NCBI RefSeq assembly: GCF_030546645.1
Contig: NZ_JAUOTO010000013.1
Coordinates: forward strand, 1-64,000
Origin: Flavitalea plasmicola
Lineage (GTDB): Bacteria; Bacteroidota; Bacteroidia; Chitinophagales; Chitinophagaceae
Length of the DNA: 64,000 bases
Direction: 5' to 3'
Part shown: piece after piece, positions 6,460-15,708 of the stretch
How the letters are laid out: each line of letters starts with the position of its first letter
Position numbering within the stretch: the stretch's first letter is position 1
The notes under the pieces: model-generated
The model's database searches: none
Seen by the model: only the letters and a program-made list of their open reading frames with translations
What the model was told of the DNA's origin: nothing
Position numbers and translations under genes: made by a program

Positions 6460-8859
6460 ATGGCAAACCATCTGCGCACCGCATGGCGTCACCTTAAGCG
6501 GGAGAAGGGTTTCACCGCTATGACTGTTTTTGGCCTGGCGCTGGGCCTGACGGCCTGTATCTTTATCACCCTCTTTGTAGTGAACGAACTCGCTTATGAT
6601 CGGTACAATGCCAATGCCGACCGCATTTTCCGTATCGCTTCCGATCTCCATATCAATGGCGGCAGCATCAATGATGTGGCAACCCCGCCGGCCATGGCAG
6701 CCGCGCTTATCCGGGATTTCCCCTCCGTGGCGAATGCGGTGCGCATTCGGGCCGTACAAAAGAACGTGGCCGTTCACGTCGGAGGCAAGGTGTTTTCCGA
6801 GCCCGGCGTCATGTTGGCGGATGCTTCGCTTTTCTCCGTTTTTACGCTTCCGATGATGGATGGAGATCCCCGCACCGTCCTTTCAGCGCCGAACGCTGTC
6901 GTACTGTCAGCAACACTTGCGAAACGGTACTTCAACACTACGGAGGCGGTGGGACAAACCCTCCGGTTCGACCAGGATACCGCGGTCTATGTAGTGACGG
7001 GAGTGATCCGGGATATGCCCGCGGCATCACATATCCATTTTCAACTGATAAGATCGCTCCAGCAAAAGAAGGAGGAATGGATCAACCTGTTTGCCGCCAC
7101 TTACGTGCTGGTTCGCCCCGGCATTCGGGCGGCCGATATAGACGGGATGCTGGCGCAGACCGTTGAGAAATATGTTGATCCGCAAATACATGAACAGCTC
7201 CACAACAGCGCAGCCGATCTGCGGCGCAACGGAGATCATTTCCGGTATTATTGCATGCCGTTGACCCGGATCCATCTCTATTCCAATCTGGGTCACGAAT
7301 TTGAACCCAACGGGAGTATTCAGTATGTGGTCCTTTTAATGGTCGTGGCGGTGCTGATCCTGGTGGTCGCCTGTATTAATTTTGTCAATCTTTCGATTGC
7401 CCGCAGCCTGCGGCGGCTACGCGAGATCGGGGTGAAAAAAGTGCTGGGGTCAGGCCGGCGACGCCTGGTCGCACAGTTCCTGGTGGAATCCGTATGCATG
7501 GCCGGGATCGCCATGGGAGTGGCGGTTTTCCTGGTAGTGATCCTCCTTCCCTTTTTTGATCAGTTGGCCGGCAAGTCCTTTACTGCCTCCATCCTTCTGT
7601 CCCCATGGATGGTCCCGGCCTTCTTGCTGGCGACAGGCCTGGTTGGCCTTGTATCCGGCGCCTATCCTGCGCTGGCGCTGTCACGCATCGCCCCCCTGCA
7701 TATCTTGCGGGGCCATACGACGCTGGGGAGCCGCACTACGATACTGCGGACGGTGCTGCTGGTTTTCCAATTCAGCGTCGCCATGGTGCTGATGATCGGT
7801 ACAGGGGTGATCTACTCCCAGCTATCCTACATCCGGCGCCATGACCTGGGTTACACCCGCCAGCAGGTGGTCACGATAAAGGATACCCGTACGCTGGGCG
7901 ACCAGGTATGGACCTTTGCCAATGAGGCGAAAAATTTACCTGGAGTGGTTAGCGCCACCGTATCAGGGTCTCTACCTCACCAAAAAGTGGTCTACCGGGG
8001 CTTTTTTAAGGATAGGAGCGCTTCGGTAACCTCGACGGCCCTGCTGGGTGACTGGCAGATCGATGCCGATTATCTGAGAACTTTGGATATGAAACTGGTC
8101 ATCGGGAGGAATTTCTCGCCTCAATTGCCTACCGATTCGGCGTGCGCGCTGATCAACGAGACCGCCGCCCGGGTGCTCGGATACGCCTGGCCGCTGGGCG
8201 AAAAGATCTATACGGGGACAGATTCGGCTTCGGGGTTCCGGATCATCGGTGTCGTGAAGGACTTCAACACTGGCTCCCTTCGCGATCCCATCGATCCGGT
8301 GGTATTCCGCCTTGGGCGGGATGGCAGTGCCGTTACGTTTCGGCTGTCCCATTTGAATATGACAGGCACCCTGAAGGCTATCAGGAGCAGATATGAAGAG
8401 GTGGCGAATGGACATCCTTTCATTTATTCGTTTCTTGACGAGGATTTCCATCGCCTTTATGAGGCTGATCAAAGGACTGGCAGCCTCTTTACCCTCTTCT
8501 CCGGTCTTGCGATCATTATCGCCGGTTTAGGAATGTTTGGCCTTGTGTCGGCGGCGACGGAACAAAGAACCAAAGAACTGGGGATCCGGAGGATACTGGG
8601 CGCCCGGGCAGCGGACCTGGCGCTCCTCCTGTTGAAAGACTATGTGCCCGCTATCGGACTGGCCATTGCCATCGCGTTACCGGTAGGCGCCTGGGTGTCG
8701 CATAGCTGGCTACAAGGATTTGCCTATCGTACGCAGCTGCAACCGTGGATATTGGTCGCCGCCCCATTGTCTGCAGTCGGCATAGCTGTGCTGATTGTAG
8801 GAATGAAGGCCAGTCGGGCTGCGTGGCTAAATGTGACGGATGCCCTGAGAATGGAGTGA
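6460..8859 (+). CDS. FtsX/MacB-type ABC transporter permease, copy 1
   Basis: An approximately 800-residue inner-membrane protein with two repeats of a MacB-like periplasmic domain plus an FtsX core. There is an N-terminal helix (TVFGLALGLTACIFITLFVV), a large periplasmic domain, three helices after about residue 285, a second periplasmic domain, and three more helices at the C-terminus beginning near LFSGLAIIIAGLG. The motif EQRTKELGIRRILGA is the usual cytosolic coupling segment, and the protein ends with LRME. The start at 6460 (MANHLRTAWRHLKREKGF) matches family N-termini. No ATPase gene is adjacent, so the partner must be encoded elsewhere. The family moves lipoproteins, peptides or drugs, or acts in signalling; the substrate is unknown. 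Confidence 0.88.
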   Translation: MANHLRTAWRHLKREKGFTAMTVFGLALGLTACIFITLFVVNELAYDRYNANADRIFRIASDLHINGGSINDVATPPAMAAALIRDFPSVANAVRIRAVQKNVAVHVGGKVFSEPGVMLADASLFSVFTLPMMDGDPRTVLSAPNAVVLSATLAKRYFNTTEAVGQTLRFDQDTAVYVVTGVIRDMPAASHIHFQLIRSLQQKKEEWINLFAATYVLVRPGIRAADIDGMLAQTVEKYVDPQIHEQLHNSAADLRRNGDHFRYYCMPLTRIHLYSNLGHEFEPNGSIQYVVLLMVVAVLILVVACINFVNLSIARSLRRLREIGVKKVLGSGRRRLVAQFLVESVCMAGIAMGVAVFLVVILLPFFDQLAGKSFTASILLSPWMVPAFLLATGLVGLVSGAYPALALSRIAPLHILRGHTTLGSRTTILRTVLLVFQFSVAMVLMIGTGVIYSQLSYIRRHDLGYTRQQVVTIKDTRTLGDQVWTFANEAKNLPGVVSATVSGSLPHQKVVYRGFFKDRSASVTSTALLGDWQIDADYLRTLDMKLVIGRNFSPQLPTDSACALINETAARVLGYAWPLGEKIYTGTDSASGFRIIGVVKDFNTGSLRDPIDPVVFRLGRDGSAVTFRLSHLNMTGTLKAIRSRYEEVANGHPFIYSFLDEDFHRLYEADQRTGSLFTLFSGLAIIIAGLGMFGLVSAATEQRTKELGIRRILGARAADLALLLLKDYVPAIGLAIAIALPVGAWVSHSWLQGFAYRTQLQPWILVAAPLSAVGIAVLIVGMKASRAAWLNVTDALRME

Positions 8860-8877
8860 AAGATGGGACCCCTTCTC

Positions 8878-9795
8878 TTAATTGAAAGATCGCCTGAATT
8901 GCAATGGCGAAAGGTGCGTCTTTGTTTTAAATAACTTACTGAATGACTGCGGATGTTCAAACCCTAATTCATATGCAATTTCACTTACAGACAAACGGGT
9001 AACAGACAATTTTTCCTTAGCTTTCTCTATAAGTTTATCGTGGATGTGCTGCTGTGCATTCCGACCCGTAAGCGAACGCAGCATATCGCTTAAATAACTG
9101 GGAGAATAGTTCAGGCGTTCCGAAAGATATTGCACCGTCGGTATTCCCCGGCTTAAAGACATTTCGTTGGTAAAATATTCGTCTAAAATTTCTTCCAGCT
9201 TTTGCAACAGATCGCTACTCATTGCTTTTCGGGTGATGAATTGCCGCTTGTAAAAACGATTGGCATAATTCAACAATAATTCAATTTGGGATACGATCAC
9301 ATCCTGGCTAAAATCATCGATCCTGCTTTTTAGCTCCTGTTCTATTAGCTTAAAAATTGAAATAATAGTCGTTTTCTCAGTTTCAGAAAGGTGCAATGCT
9401 TCATTGACTGAATAAGAGAAAAAACCATACTGCTTGATCTTCTTTGCCAAAGGATAATTCCATAAAAGATCCGGATGTATCAGCAAAGCATACCGGGAAC
9501 AGGCGCCGACTTCACCATTGCCGCCGACTATCTGGTTAGGAGACGCGAACATTAAGCCGCCTTCATCAAAATCATAATAATCCTGGCCATATTTTAGCTT
9601 CCCGCTAAGTTTCTCCCTATACGATATTTTATAAAAATTCAGCACATGGGACTGGGGCAATCTGTTACTTTCGACTTTGCTTTTTGCATGATCTATTAAA
9701 CTTATCAATGGATGTAGCGGCTTAGGCAGGCCAAGCGCCCGATGTGCCTCGGATAAAGAGGCAAACTTTTGAGGGATACTTTCTTTCTTTTTCAT
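8878..9795 (-). CDS. AraC-family transcriptional regulator
   Basis: A 305-residue regulator with an N-terminal cupin-like sensing domain (about 30-180, containing YYDFDEGGLMFASPNQIV) and a C-terminal double helix-turn-helix (about 200-300). The latter contains LSERLNYSPSYLSDMLRSLTG and the signature SEIAYELGFEHPQSFSKLFK. The likely target is the upstream SDR gene at 9876-10721 or its own promoter. A perfect 11-bp inverted repeat sits 17 bp upstream of its start codon. The effector is unknown. Confidence 0.92.
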   Translation of the reverse strand: MKKKESIPQKFASLSEAHRALGLPKPLHPLISLIDHAKSKVESNRLPQSHVLNFYKISYREKLSGKLKYGQDYYDFDEGGLMFASPNQIVGGNGEVGACSRYALLIHPDLLWNYPLAKKIKQYGFFSYSVNEALHLSETEKTTIISIFKLIEQELKSRIDDFSQDVIVSQIELLLNYANRFYKRQFITRKAMSSDLLQKLEEILDEYFTNEMSLSRGIPTVQYLSERLNYSPSYLSDMLRSLTGRNAQQHIHDKLIEKAKEKLSVTRLSVSEIAYELGFEHPQSFSKLFKTKTHLSPLQFRRSFN

Positions 9796-9812
9796 CGATA
9801 CAATTTAACACA

Positions 9813-9844
9813 ATTACAACCGACCCCAAAAAATCGGTTGTAAT
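9813..9844. promoter_or_regulatory. Perfect 11-bp inverted repeat upstream of the AraC gene
   Basis: The arms attacaaccga (9813-9823) and tcggttgtaat (9834-9844) flank a 10-base spacer. The repeat lies between the stop of the SDR gene and the start of the AraC gene, both on the minus strand. No T-run follows on the minus strand, so an operator is more likely than an intrinsic terminator. Confidence 0.45.
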
Positions 9845-9875
9845 GTATTCCCCTCCAAAGGATTTCAGAGGTTCT

Positions 9876-10721
9876 TTACTTTGATTGGCCCTGGGCTGAA
9901 TTCGAAACAGACTCCCATGCTTCCCAGGTGGCCAGCCGCTCGGCATAGGCGGCGCGCACCCAAGGCAAATTCTGGCTGCCGAGGAACAAACGCAGCGGCG
10001 GGTTTTCCGCATCCACAATCTTAAAGAGGGCCTCTGGCGTCGCATTCGGATCGCCTCTTTCCGCGTTCCTTAAACGTCCCATAAAGTGCGTCCTAAGCTC
10101 TGCATAGATACCTAGCTCTCCGGCAAACTTCAAAGATGACTGGCTCCCAAACTCGGTCGCATAGGCGCCAGGTTCTATGATTGTCACTTTAATACCAAAA
10201 GGCTTAACCTCTGCGGCAAGGCTCTCGTGGATCGCTTCGAATGCCCATTTGGACGAACAATAATAGCCGATCAATGGCATCGTCACATGACCAAGGCCGC
10301 TCGATATACCAAGTATATGCCCCCAGCCCTGTTTTCGCAGCAACGGTAGGGCCGCTTGAACGACAGAAATTGCGCCAAAAATGTTCGTGTCATACAGCGC
10401 CCGGACTTCGCTCTCACTGGCCTCCTCTATCGTGCCGACCAGAGAATAGCCGGCATTATTGACAATGACATCGAGCCTTCCGAAGTGGGCATGGGCCTTT
10501 GCCACGACCTCCTTCACCTGATGGGGCCTGGTCACGTCCAGTTCCATCGTGAGGACATTTTCACCATACTTTTCTTTGAGAGGGGCAATGCTTTCCCACC
10601 TGCGGGCCGTAGCAGCGACCTTGTCGCCACGTTTAAGTGCAGCATCGGCCCAAACACGTCCAAAACCCCGGGATGCGCCGGTAATAAACCATACTTTATT
10701 AGTTTTATTTTGTCGTACCAT
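9876..10721 (-). CDS. SDR family oxidoreductase
   Basis: A 281-residue classical short-chain dehydrogenase: the cofactor motif TGASRGFG is at about residues 14-21, the stabilising motif NNAG near 90, the catalytic Ser in GISSGLG, and the active-site pattern YYCSSKWA. The arginines TARRWE after the second strand suggest NADP(H) preference, which is inference. The protein is only distantly similar to the SDR at 5448-6308. It lies upstream of, and on the same strand as, the AraC regulator gene. The substrate is unknown. Confidence 0.9.
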   Translation of the reverse strand: MVRQNKTNKVWFITGASRGFGRVWADAALKRGDKVAATARRWESIAPLKEKYGENVLTMELDVTRPHQVKEVVAKAHAHFGRLDVIVNNAGYSLVGTIEEASESEVRALYDTNIFGAISVVQAALPLLRKQGWGHILGISSGLGHVTMPLIGYYCSSKWAFEAIHESLAAEVKPFGIKVTIIEPGAYATEFGSQSSLKFAGELGIYAELRTHFMGRLRNAERGDPNATPEALFKIVDAENPPLRLFLGSQNLPWVRAAYAERLATWEAWESVSNSAQGQSK

Positions 10722-10863
10722 TACTCGATATTTTAGATGAGTGATACAACAAAGGTCAACAGACGCCGTTTGTCGCGTCTAACCTAATCGGGGGTATTTG
10801 TAGCCAAAATGAGGAATCCTATCCTTTTGCTCCCTATTGAAAACAGCCTTCCCTGCAGCGATC

Positions 10864-11976
10864 TCATTTCACCTTTGCAATAACAATACTGGGCGTAGCA
10901 GTGTAATTAAAAGTGATACTCTCATCATAAACCTGCTTCTTATAAACAAGACCCGATTTCAGGTTGGAACCCTTAGCCAGCCTCGGAGTAGTCGGCCAAT
11001 ACCAGAGAAACAGGTGGATCAGGCTGACGGGATTCCCTGTAACAACCATAGAAGTGACTCGTCCGTCCTTATCCACCTTTGCTTTGACCTGTAGCTTCCC
11101 ATACAGCGCCTGTGTGCGCGAAGATGGGATCATATTGATGACCATTAGGTTATTCGCACCTAATTCGGCATTTTGCAGATCGAAGGTCCCCTCCTCCACC
11201 AGGAATTTGGGAATACTCAGCACCCAATAGAATTTGAAACCCATGAACCGGCAAAGGTAAGATGACTGGCTGGCAAGGCCTGCTTGCTCATGGTATTCCT
11301 TCCGCGTTCCAATCTCATATTCCTGTCCCCCCTCTTCCACCGTCATCATCGTCTTGCTGTCATCCCCATCGTCTTTGAGGGATGCCTGGCTGGCCTGCTT
11401 TTGTTGCTGCTCGGCCACAGTCTTCAGGCTGTCCTGTGCTTTCTCATAGGCAGCTTCCCTGTCCTGTCGCTCTATTTCAGCCAGTCGCTCTTGCTCTTTT
11501 TCGTTGTCCTGCCTTTGTTGCAGAGCGGCATAGATGGTTTCATAACTGCCAATGGCAAACTGCGGATAATCCCTCTTGAAATTGTCAATAGTGGTTTTGA
11601 GATCGGATACTTTCGTTGCATAGTACAGACTATGCTTATTCGCTACACCAGAAATGCAATCATCCAGGTGATCCAGGTCTCTGCTAAGCGCTTTATAAGC
11701 TTCCTTCCGCTGAGCGTTGTAAGGAGGGTAATCGCACACTTCCGCCAGACTTTTCGGGGATATCTTTTTGTAATAAAAGCTGTCGTCCCCTATTATGACC
11801 AATTCAGGCTCCATGGCCTCGTTGATCTTCCGAAAGTTCAACGCATCGTCTCCTTGTCTGGATTTCTTCGCGCTACCAACCGCTTGCACGGCCTTCCCTA
11901 TAGAGAAAGTTCCCTGACCGACAGTAATGATTGAACAGATAAATAAAAGGGAAAGTAGGGCAATAAGGGTTTTCAT
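10864..11976 (-). CDS. Secreted hypothetical protein with a central coiled coil
   Basis: A 370-residue protein with a clear signal peptide (MKTLIALLSLLFICSIITVGQG). The first half is helical, with the segment EVCDYPPYNAQRKEAYKAL and two isolated cysteines. A highly charged coiled-coil rich in Gln/Glu/Lys (about 170-200) follows. The C-terminal half is predicted beta and may fold as a small domain (KFYWVLSIPKFLVEEGTF onward). It is probably periplasmic. No known family is recognised, and no functional link to its neighbours is visible. Confidence 0.7.
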   Translation of the reverse strand: MKTLIALLSLLFICSIITVGQGTFSIGKAVQAVGSAKKSRQGDDALNFRKINEAMEPELVIIGDDSFYYKKISPKSLAEVCDYPPYNAQRKEAYKALSRDLDHLDDCISGVANKHSLYYATKVSDLKTTIDNFKRDYPQFAIGSYETIYAALQQRQDNEKEQERLAEIERQDREAAYEKAQDSLKTVAEQQQKQASQASLKDDGDDSKTMMTVEEGGQEYEIGTRKEYHEQAGLASQSSYLCRFMGFKFYWVLSIPKFLVEEGTFDLQNAELGANNLMVINMIPSSRTQALYGKLQVKAKVDKDGRVTSMVVTGNPVSLIHLFLWYWPTTPRLAKGSNLKSGLVYKKQVYDESITFNYTATPSIVIAKVK

Positions 11977-12103
11977 GGTTAAAGGTTACAGGGTTTTAAA
12001 TAGGGTTGCAAACACGGATAAATATACAAAAGTCCGGGAAGATCCAAAACCTAAGGACTATTTATTTACGGTGTATAACAGTCTTGGCTATGGCAATATT
12101 TTT

Positions 12104-12614
12104 TCATTTGTTGGATATGCCTGATGCATGAAGGTGAATGATAAACCAGGAATGATCCCTTTTTTCAAAGACTAACGTCCGTCTGCCGAACATACCCGGG
12201 TCTTCCAACACGAATGTTACGATGGCTACGGTCCCCAACAGCTGTATTTTTAAACTTTGGGGGGACGATTGTCAGGTAGGGCCCATGATCCTTCTCGCTC
12301 CTGACCTTATCAAAAAAAGGCTTAAAAACACGTTCGATCTCTGTTTTATTATTTGCCCTGCCTGTAAACCTGGCCGAAGGGGGAAAGAAGGCGGTTGCGC
12401 TGTCTTCAAAGTAACCGGCAAAACGATCCCAATCCAACATGGAGAACGAGGTGACAAAATTATTCACCGTTTGAACAAGGGATACGGAGTCCGTAAGACC
12501 TTCTGCCACGCCAGTTTGTGACCACGATCGGGTTGTCATAACAAAAACCAGGCACAGGACAGAAAAGGCCTTTTTTTGCCAGTTACCCTTGTTCATAGGT
12601 AATATGTTTCCCAT
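12104..12614 (-). pseudogene. Secreted SnoaL/DUF4440-like protein, frameshifted
   Basis: The reading from 12614 gives a signal peptide and an NTF2-like fold start (VNNFVTSFSMLDWDRFAGYF, then PPSARFTGR). After PPKFK it turns into an unlikely Arg-rich tail that stops at 12165. The alternate frame from the same point reads IQLLGTVAIVTFVLEDP, then GRRTLVFEKRDHSW and a stop at 12104. That is the standard C-terminal half of SnoaL-like proteins. The switch falls at the five-T run 12247-12251 (five A on the coding strand); removing one base restores a protein of about 170 residues. This is either a real pseudogene, phase variation at the run, or a sequencing error. It lies 39 bp downstream of the GlxA-type regulator gene on the same strand. 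Confidence 0.7.
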
Positions 12615-12653
12615 AATTCTGATTATTAGTTGGAGATCATTCCCGCTCCCTCA

Positions 12654-13643
12654 TCACTTCATTTTAAGCGACCCCCGGCCATATTTATCTTTATATTCCC
12701 GTGGCGTCATGCCTACATGCCGCTTAAATACCTTTCTGAAAAAGCTCATGTCTTCATATCCGCATTTCATAGCCACCTGTTCAATCCCATAACTTTTATT
12801 CTCCAGCATCTTTTTTGCATTCTCAATTCTAAAACGTTGCAGGTATTCCAGCGGGGTGTTACTGGTCGCCTGCTCAAATCGCCGGATCAGATTTCTGGGA
12901 CTCATATTGCTGATGCCAGCCATTTCCTTCACCGTGATGGTCTTGGTGTAGTTCTTCTCCATATATTGCTGCACAACTGCGATCGCATCATCAGCATGGC
13001 CTTTTTGAAACTGAAATATGGAAAAGCTGGTTTGTGGCTGCTGGTGCATATTGATCATCAGGATCTTGGAAGCGGTAATGGCTACCTCATGTCCGCAAAA
13101 CTTTTCGATCAGGTATATCATGAAAGTAGTAAAGCTAAAAGCGCCGCCGCAGGTATAAATACTGCCCTGATCAACGATAATTTTATCGTCCTCCACCGTC
13201 ACCTGTGGATACTTCTTCCGGAACAAATCGGCAAACATCCAATTGGTAGTTGCTTTTTTGCCATTTAAAAGCCCTGTGGCAGCCAATAGAAAACTGCCTA
13301 CGCAAATACTTGCCAGCTCGGTATTACCTTTATATTGCTCCTTCAGCCACTCAATGATCCTGGCCTCCTTTTGAAGGACTTCCTCAATTTTCGTGGAGAA
13401 CATTGCTGGAATGATCACCAGGTCATAAACATCCTTCTTTGTTATCTTCTGCTGTGTATTTTCACTAAAAGGCTTTCTCCAGAAAACGCCCTTTTCCTCT
13501 GTAATGAGATCAATCTCAAAATCAATATCCAATGCCTTCCCACTTACAACAGGATAGGTCCTCATTAAAGCTGCAAAAATATCAGCGGGCCCGCTTACGC
13601 TTGTCGGCACAGCGTAAGTATAATTCAGTATACCAATTTTCAT
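12654..13643 (-). CDS. GlxA-type transcriptional regulator (DJ-1/PfpI domain plus AraC HTH)
   Basis: A regulator of about 329 residues. The N-terminal two-thirds is a DJ-1/PfpI class I amidotransferase-like domain, with the nucleophile-elbow cysteine in ELASICVGSFLLAATGLL. The C-terminal third is an AraC double helix-turn-helix (MAGISNMSPRNLIRRFEQ, then VAMKCGYEDMSFFRKVFK). The start at 13643 (MKIGILNYTY) is set by the first beta strand of the domain; longer readings run antisense through the SRPBCC gene. It is divergent from that gene across 157 bp and lies upstream of the SnoaL-like pseudogene, so it probably controls one or both. The ligand is unknown. Confidence 0.92.
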   Translation of the reverse strand: MKIGILNYTYAVPTSVSGPADIFAALMRTYPVVSGKALDIDFEIDLITEEKGVFWRKPFSENTQQKITKKDVYDLVIIPAMFSTKIEEVLQKEARIIEWLKEQYKGNTELASICVGSFLLAATGLLNGKKATTNWMFADLFRKKYPQVTVEDDKIIVDQGSIYTCGGAFSFTTFMIYLIEKFCGHEVAITASKILMINMHQQPQTSFSIFQFQKGHADDAIAVVQQYMEKNYTKTITVKEMAGISNMSPRNLIRRFEQATSNTPLEYLQRFRIENAKKMLENKSYGIEQVAMKCGYEDMSFFRKVFKRHVGMTPREYKDKYGRGSLKMK

Positions 13644-13756
13644 AAAACACCTTCTGTGATGAGTAATGATCCAGTTACCCTGTAAATTACACAAATTTGG
13701 CATTATCAACCTCATTGTTGTCAGTTTAGCCACTTTTACCGGCTCCCGGGGGATGG

Positions 13757-13764
13757 TATCTTTG
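13757..13764 (+). promoter_or_regulatory. Bacteroidota -7 promoter element
   Basis: TATCTTTG is an exact match to the TAnnTTTG box of the primary Bacteroidota sigma factor. It lies 37 bp upstream of the SRPBCC start at 13801. I do not see a convincing -33 box at the usual spacing. Confidence 0.5.
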
Positions 13765-13800
13765 TATGGTAAATCATCACAAACAATAAAAACAAAGATC

Positions 13801-14268
13801 ATGCAAAAGCAGCATTTCACGACTACCATATTGGTAGACCAGTCGCCGCTGGACGTTTTCAACGCGATCAACAACGTACGTGGTTGGTGGTCGGAAGGCA
13901 TCGAAGGCAACACCAGTAATCTCAACGATGAGTTTACATTCCAGGTAAAAGACGTCCATTACACCAAACATAAACTGACAGAAGTCATTCCGGGTAAAAA
14001 AGTCGTTTGGCTAACTACGGACAGTCACTTAAGCTTCATTCAAGACAAACACGAATGGACAGGCACGAAAGTCATTTTCGATATCACCGAAGCCGGCAAT
14101 AAAACAAAGCTGGTCTTCACACACGAAGGTCTGACTCCCGATGTGGAATGCTATGACGCCTGCTCACCCGCATGGACGGAGTACATACAACACAGTTTGT
14201 TCAATTTGATCACCACAGGCAAAGGCGATCCTAATCTTGAAGGAAAAAGAATTAAAGCGATAAAGTAA
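13801..14268 (+). CDS. SRPBCC (START-like) domain protein, copy 2
   Basis: A 155-residue protein with [41 protein letters not shown] and a C-terminal helix around [16 protein letters not shown]. It is the shortest of three paralogues in the window and is most like the copy at 14732. The start is the ATG at 13801, which begins the first beta strand; a longer reading from 13666 would cross the promoter element. It is divergent from the GlxA-type regulator and is followed on the same strand by a SnoaL-like gene and the third copy. It probably binds or processes a small hydrophobic compound (inference). Confidence 0.88.
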   Translation: MQKQHFTTTILVDQSPLDVFNAINNVRGWWSEGIEGNTSNLNDEFTFQVKDVHYTKHKLTEVIPGKKVVWLTTDSHLSFIQDKHEWTGTKVIFDITEAGNKTKLVFTHEGLTPDVECYDACSPAWTEYIQHSLFNLITTGKGDPNLEGKRIKAIK

Positions 14269-14309
14269 AACAGGTACCCACAATTATAACCATAATAAAG
14301 AAATTAACA

Positions 14310-14690
14310 ATGACACAGACAAATAACAAGGTAATGACAACCCGGGAAATTGCCGCTCGTTTCAACGAACTTGCCAGGGAGGAAAAATGGTTCGAGATCC
14401 AGGACGAGCTTTTTGCAGATAATGCAAGAAGCATTGAACCAGCAGGCTCCCCCTATTTTGGCTATGCCGAAGGCCGAGAAGCGATTCGCAAAAAAGGAAA
14501 AGATTTCGTCAGCCGTATAACCGCGGTTCACCGGCTCTTTACCACAGAGCCCATGGTGGCCGGCAATCACTTCGCCGTAGGAAGATTGACAGATATCACG
14601 GTGGAAGGCCATGGCAGGATCCAGATAGACCAGATAATGCTCTACGAAGTTAAGAATGGCCAAATTGTGTTGGAGCAATTTATCTACTAG
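14310..14690 (+). CDS. SnoaL-like (NTF2 fold) protein
   Basis: A 126-residue cytosolic protein. The pattern EIAARFNELAREEKWFEIQD, then NARSIEP, GREAIRKKGKDF and a C-terminal strand pair (HGRIQIDQIMLYEVKNGQIV) is typical of SnoaL-like NTF2-fold proteins. These are small cone-shaped proteins that bind or isomerise hydrophobic substrates. It sits between two SRPBCC genes with gaps of about 41 bp on each side, which suggests one transcript. Unlike the frameshifted relative at 12104-12614, it has no signal peptide. Confidence 0.85.
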   Translation: MTQTNNKVMTTREIAARFNELAREEKWFEIQDELFADNARSIEPAGSPYFGYAEGREAIRKKGKDFVSRITAVHRLFTTEPMVAGNHFAVGRLTDITVEGHGRIQIDQIMLYEVKNGQIVLEQFIY

Positions 14691-14731
14691 TGAATAAGGC
14701 AGGTATTTCTACATAACATAAAACGATCAGG

Positions 14732-15253
14732 ATGAAAAAAACAGAAAGCCAGACGCTGCAAGATAAAAGTTTCACGACTACGCTGCTGGTAACCCAATCC
14801 CCGGGAGAAGTATTTGATGCCGTCAACAATGTTCGCGGATGGTGGTCGGAGTCCATCGAAGGGATCACCGACCAGCTCAATGCCGAATTTCTTCAGTATT
14901 ACCGGGATATCCATATTGCCAAAATGAAAATTATAGAATTCACGCCCGGCAAAAAAGTGACATGGCTTGTTGTAGACAGCCGCTTCAGTTTTACTAAGAT
15001 CCAAAATGAATGGAAGGATACCAAAATTTGCTTTGAAATTTCCAGGAAAGGCGATAAAACCCAGCTCCTTTTCACCCACCAGGGTTTAGTTCCGGCGTAC
15101 GAATGTTACGACGTGTGCGATGGCGCCTGGACCGATCTGATAAATATCAGCTTGCGCGGCCTGATCACGAAAGGAAAAGGCCATCCCAATCCGAAGGAGG
15201 AAAAGGCCTTCAATCCCATACAAGCCAAAAGATGGAAATTGGCAAATGGCTAG
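14732..15253 (+). CDS. SRPBCC (START-like) domain protein, copy 3
   Basis: A 173-residue paralogue of the proteins at 4863 and 13801. It shares [30 protein letters not shown], a PGKKVTWLVVDSRFSF strand and the ECYDVCDGAWTDLI C-terminal helix. The tail is basic and lengthened (KEEKAFNPIQAKRWKLANG). It is the last gene of the apparent SRPBCC-SnoaL-SRPBCC operon. Retention of three diverged copies nearby implies separate ligands or heteromer formation, which is inference. Confidence 0.87.
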   Translation: MKKTESQTLQDKSFTTTLLVTQSPGEVFDAVNNVRGWWSESIEGITDQLNAEFLQYYRDIHIAKMKIIEFTPGKKVTWLVVDSRFSFTKIQNEWKDTKICFEISRKGDKTQLLFTHQGLVPAYECYDVCDGAWTDLINISLRGLITKGKGHPNPKEEKAFNPIQAKRWKLANG

Positions 15254-15270
15254 GATGGAAGGCTCTGCAA

Positions 15271-15708
15271 TCAGGACAGCACACGCACAAAAGGATATTT
15301 CTTATCCAGCTGAAATCTACTCGCGAAGGGAATGACCCCATCCTGGAGAAAAACGATCGACGTAATGACGAATGCAATGATAAAGAAAAGGAGCGGTCCC
15401 CCCCAATTGCCCACCCAGGTATTCTCCCTCGATATAGACGGCCAGAAAACAAGATATCGGATCTCCATGGTAGTGGTGGTATCGCTGACGCCATTTCGAA
15501 GATAATTTTCCTCATACACTTTATGATCGACCGTATAAGCTATCGCAGCATGTTGAACAGATCGATATCTTCTGCCAACGCCATGCCCAAATCCCAAAAC
15601 CTCTCCGTTAGCTACCCGACTGAAAAGCCATATGCCCTGATATAGAAGACAGACACCAATAATAGCTAGTATTACCAGGCAATAAAATCGTGTACGGGAG
15701 ATCACCAT
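15271..15708 (-). CDS. Small membrane protein of unknown function
   Basis: A 145-residue protein with two transmembrane helices: residues about 9-30 (FYCLVILAIIGVCLLYQGIW) and about 105-123 (LLFFIIAFVITSIVFL). They flank an extracytoplasmic domain of about 70 residues containing AIAYTVDHKVYEENYLRNG. The layout resembles DUF3592-like membrane proteins, but I cannot assign it firmly. It is convergent with the SRPBCC operon. Confidence 0.6.
   Translation of the reverse strand: MVISRTRFYCLVILAIIGVCLLYQGIWLFSRVANGEVLGFGHGVGRRYRSVQHAAIAYTVDHKVYEENYLRNGVSDTTTTMEIRYLVFWPSISRENTWVGNWGGPLLFFIIAFVITSIVFLQDGVIPFASRFQLDKKYPFVRVLS

Noticed and set aside
7972..8472. A 166-codon minus-strand frame
   Set aside because: It is fully antisense to the first permease gene, with no recognisable motif.
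12654..13925. Longer reading of the GlxA-type regulator from 13925
   Set aside because: The extra 94 codons run antisense through the SRPBCC gene and do not resemble the DJ-1/PfpI domain start.
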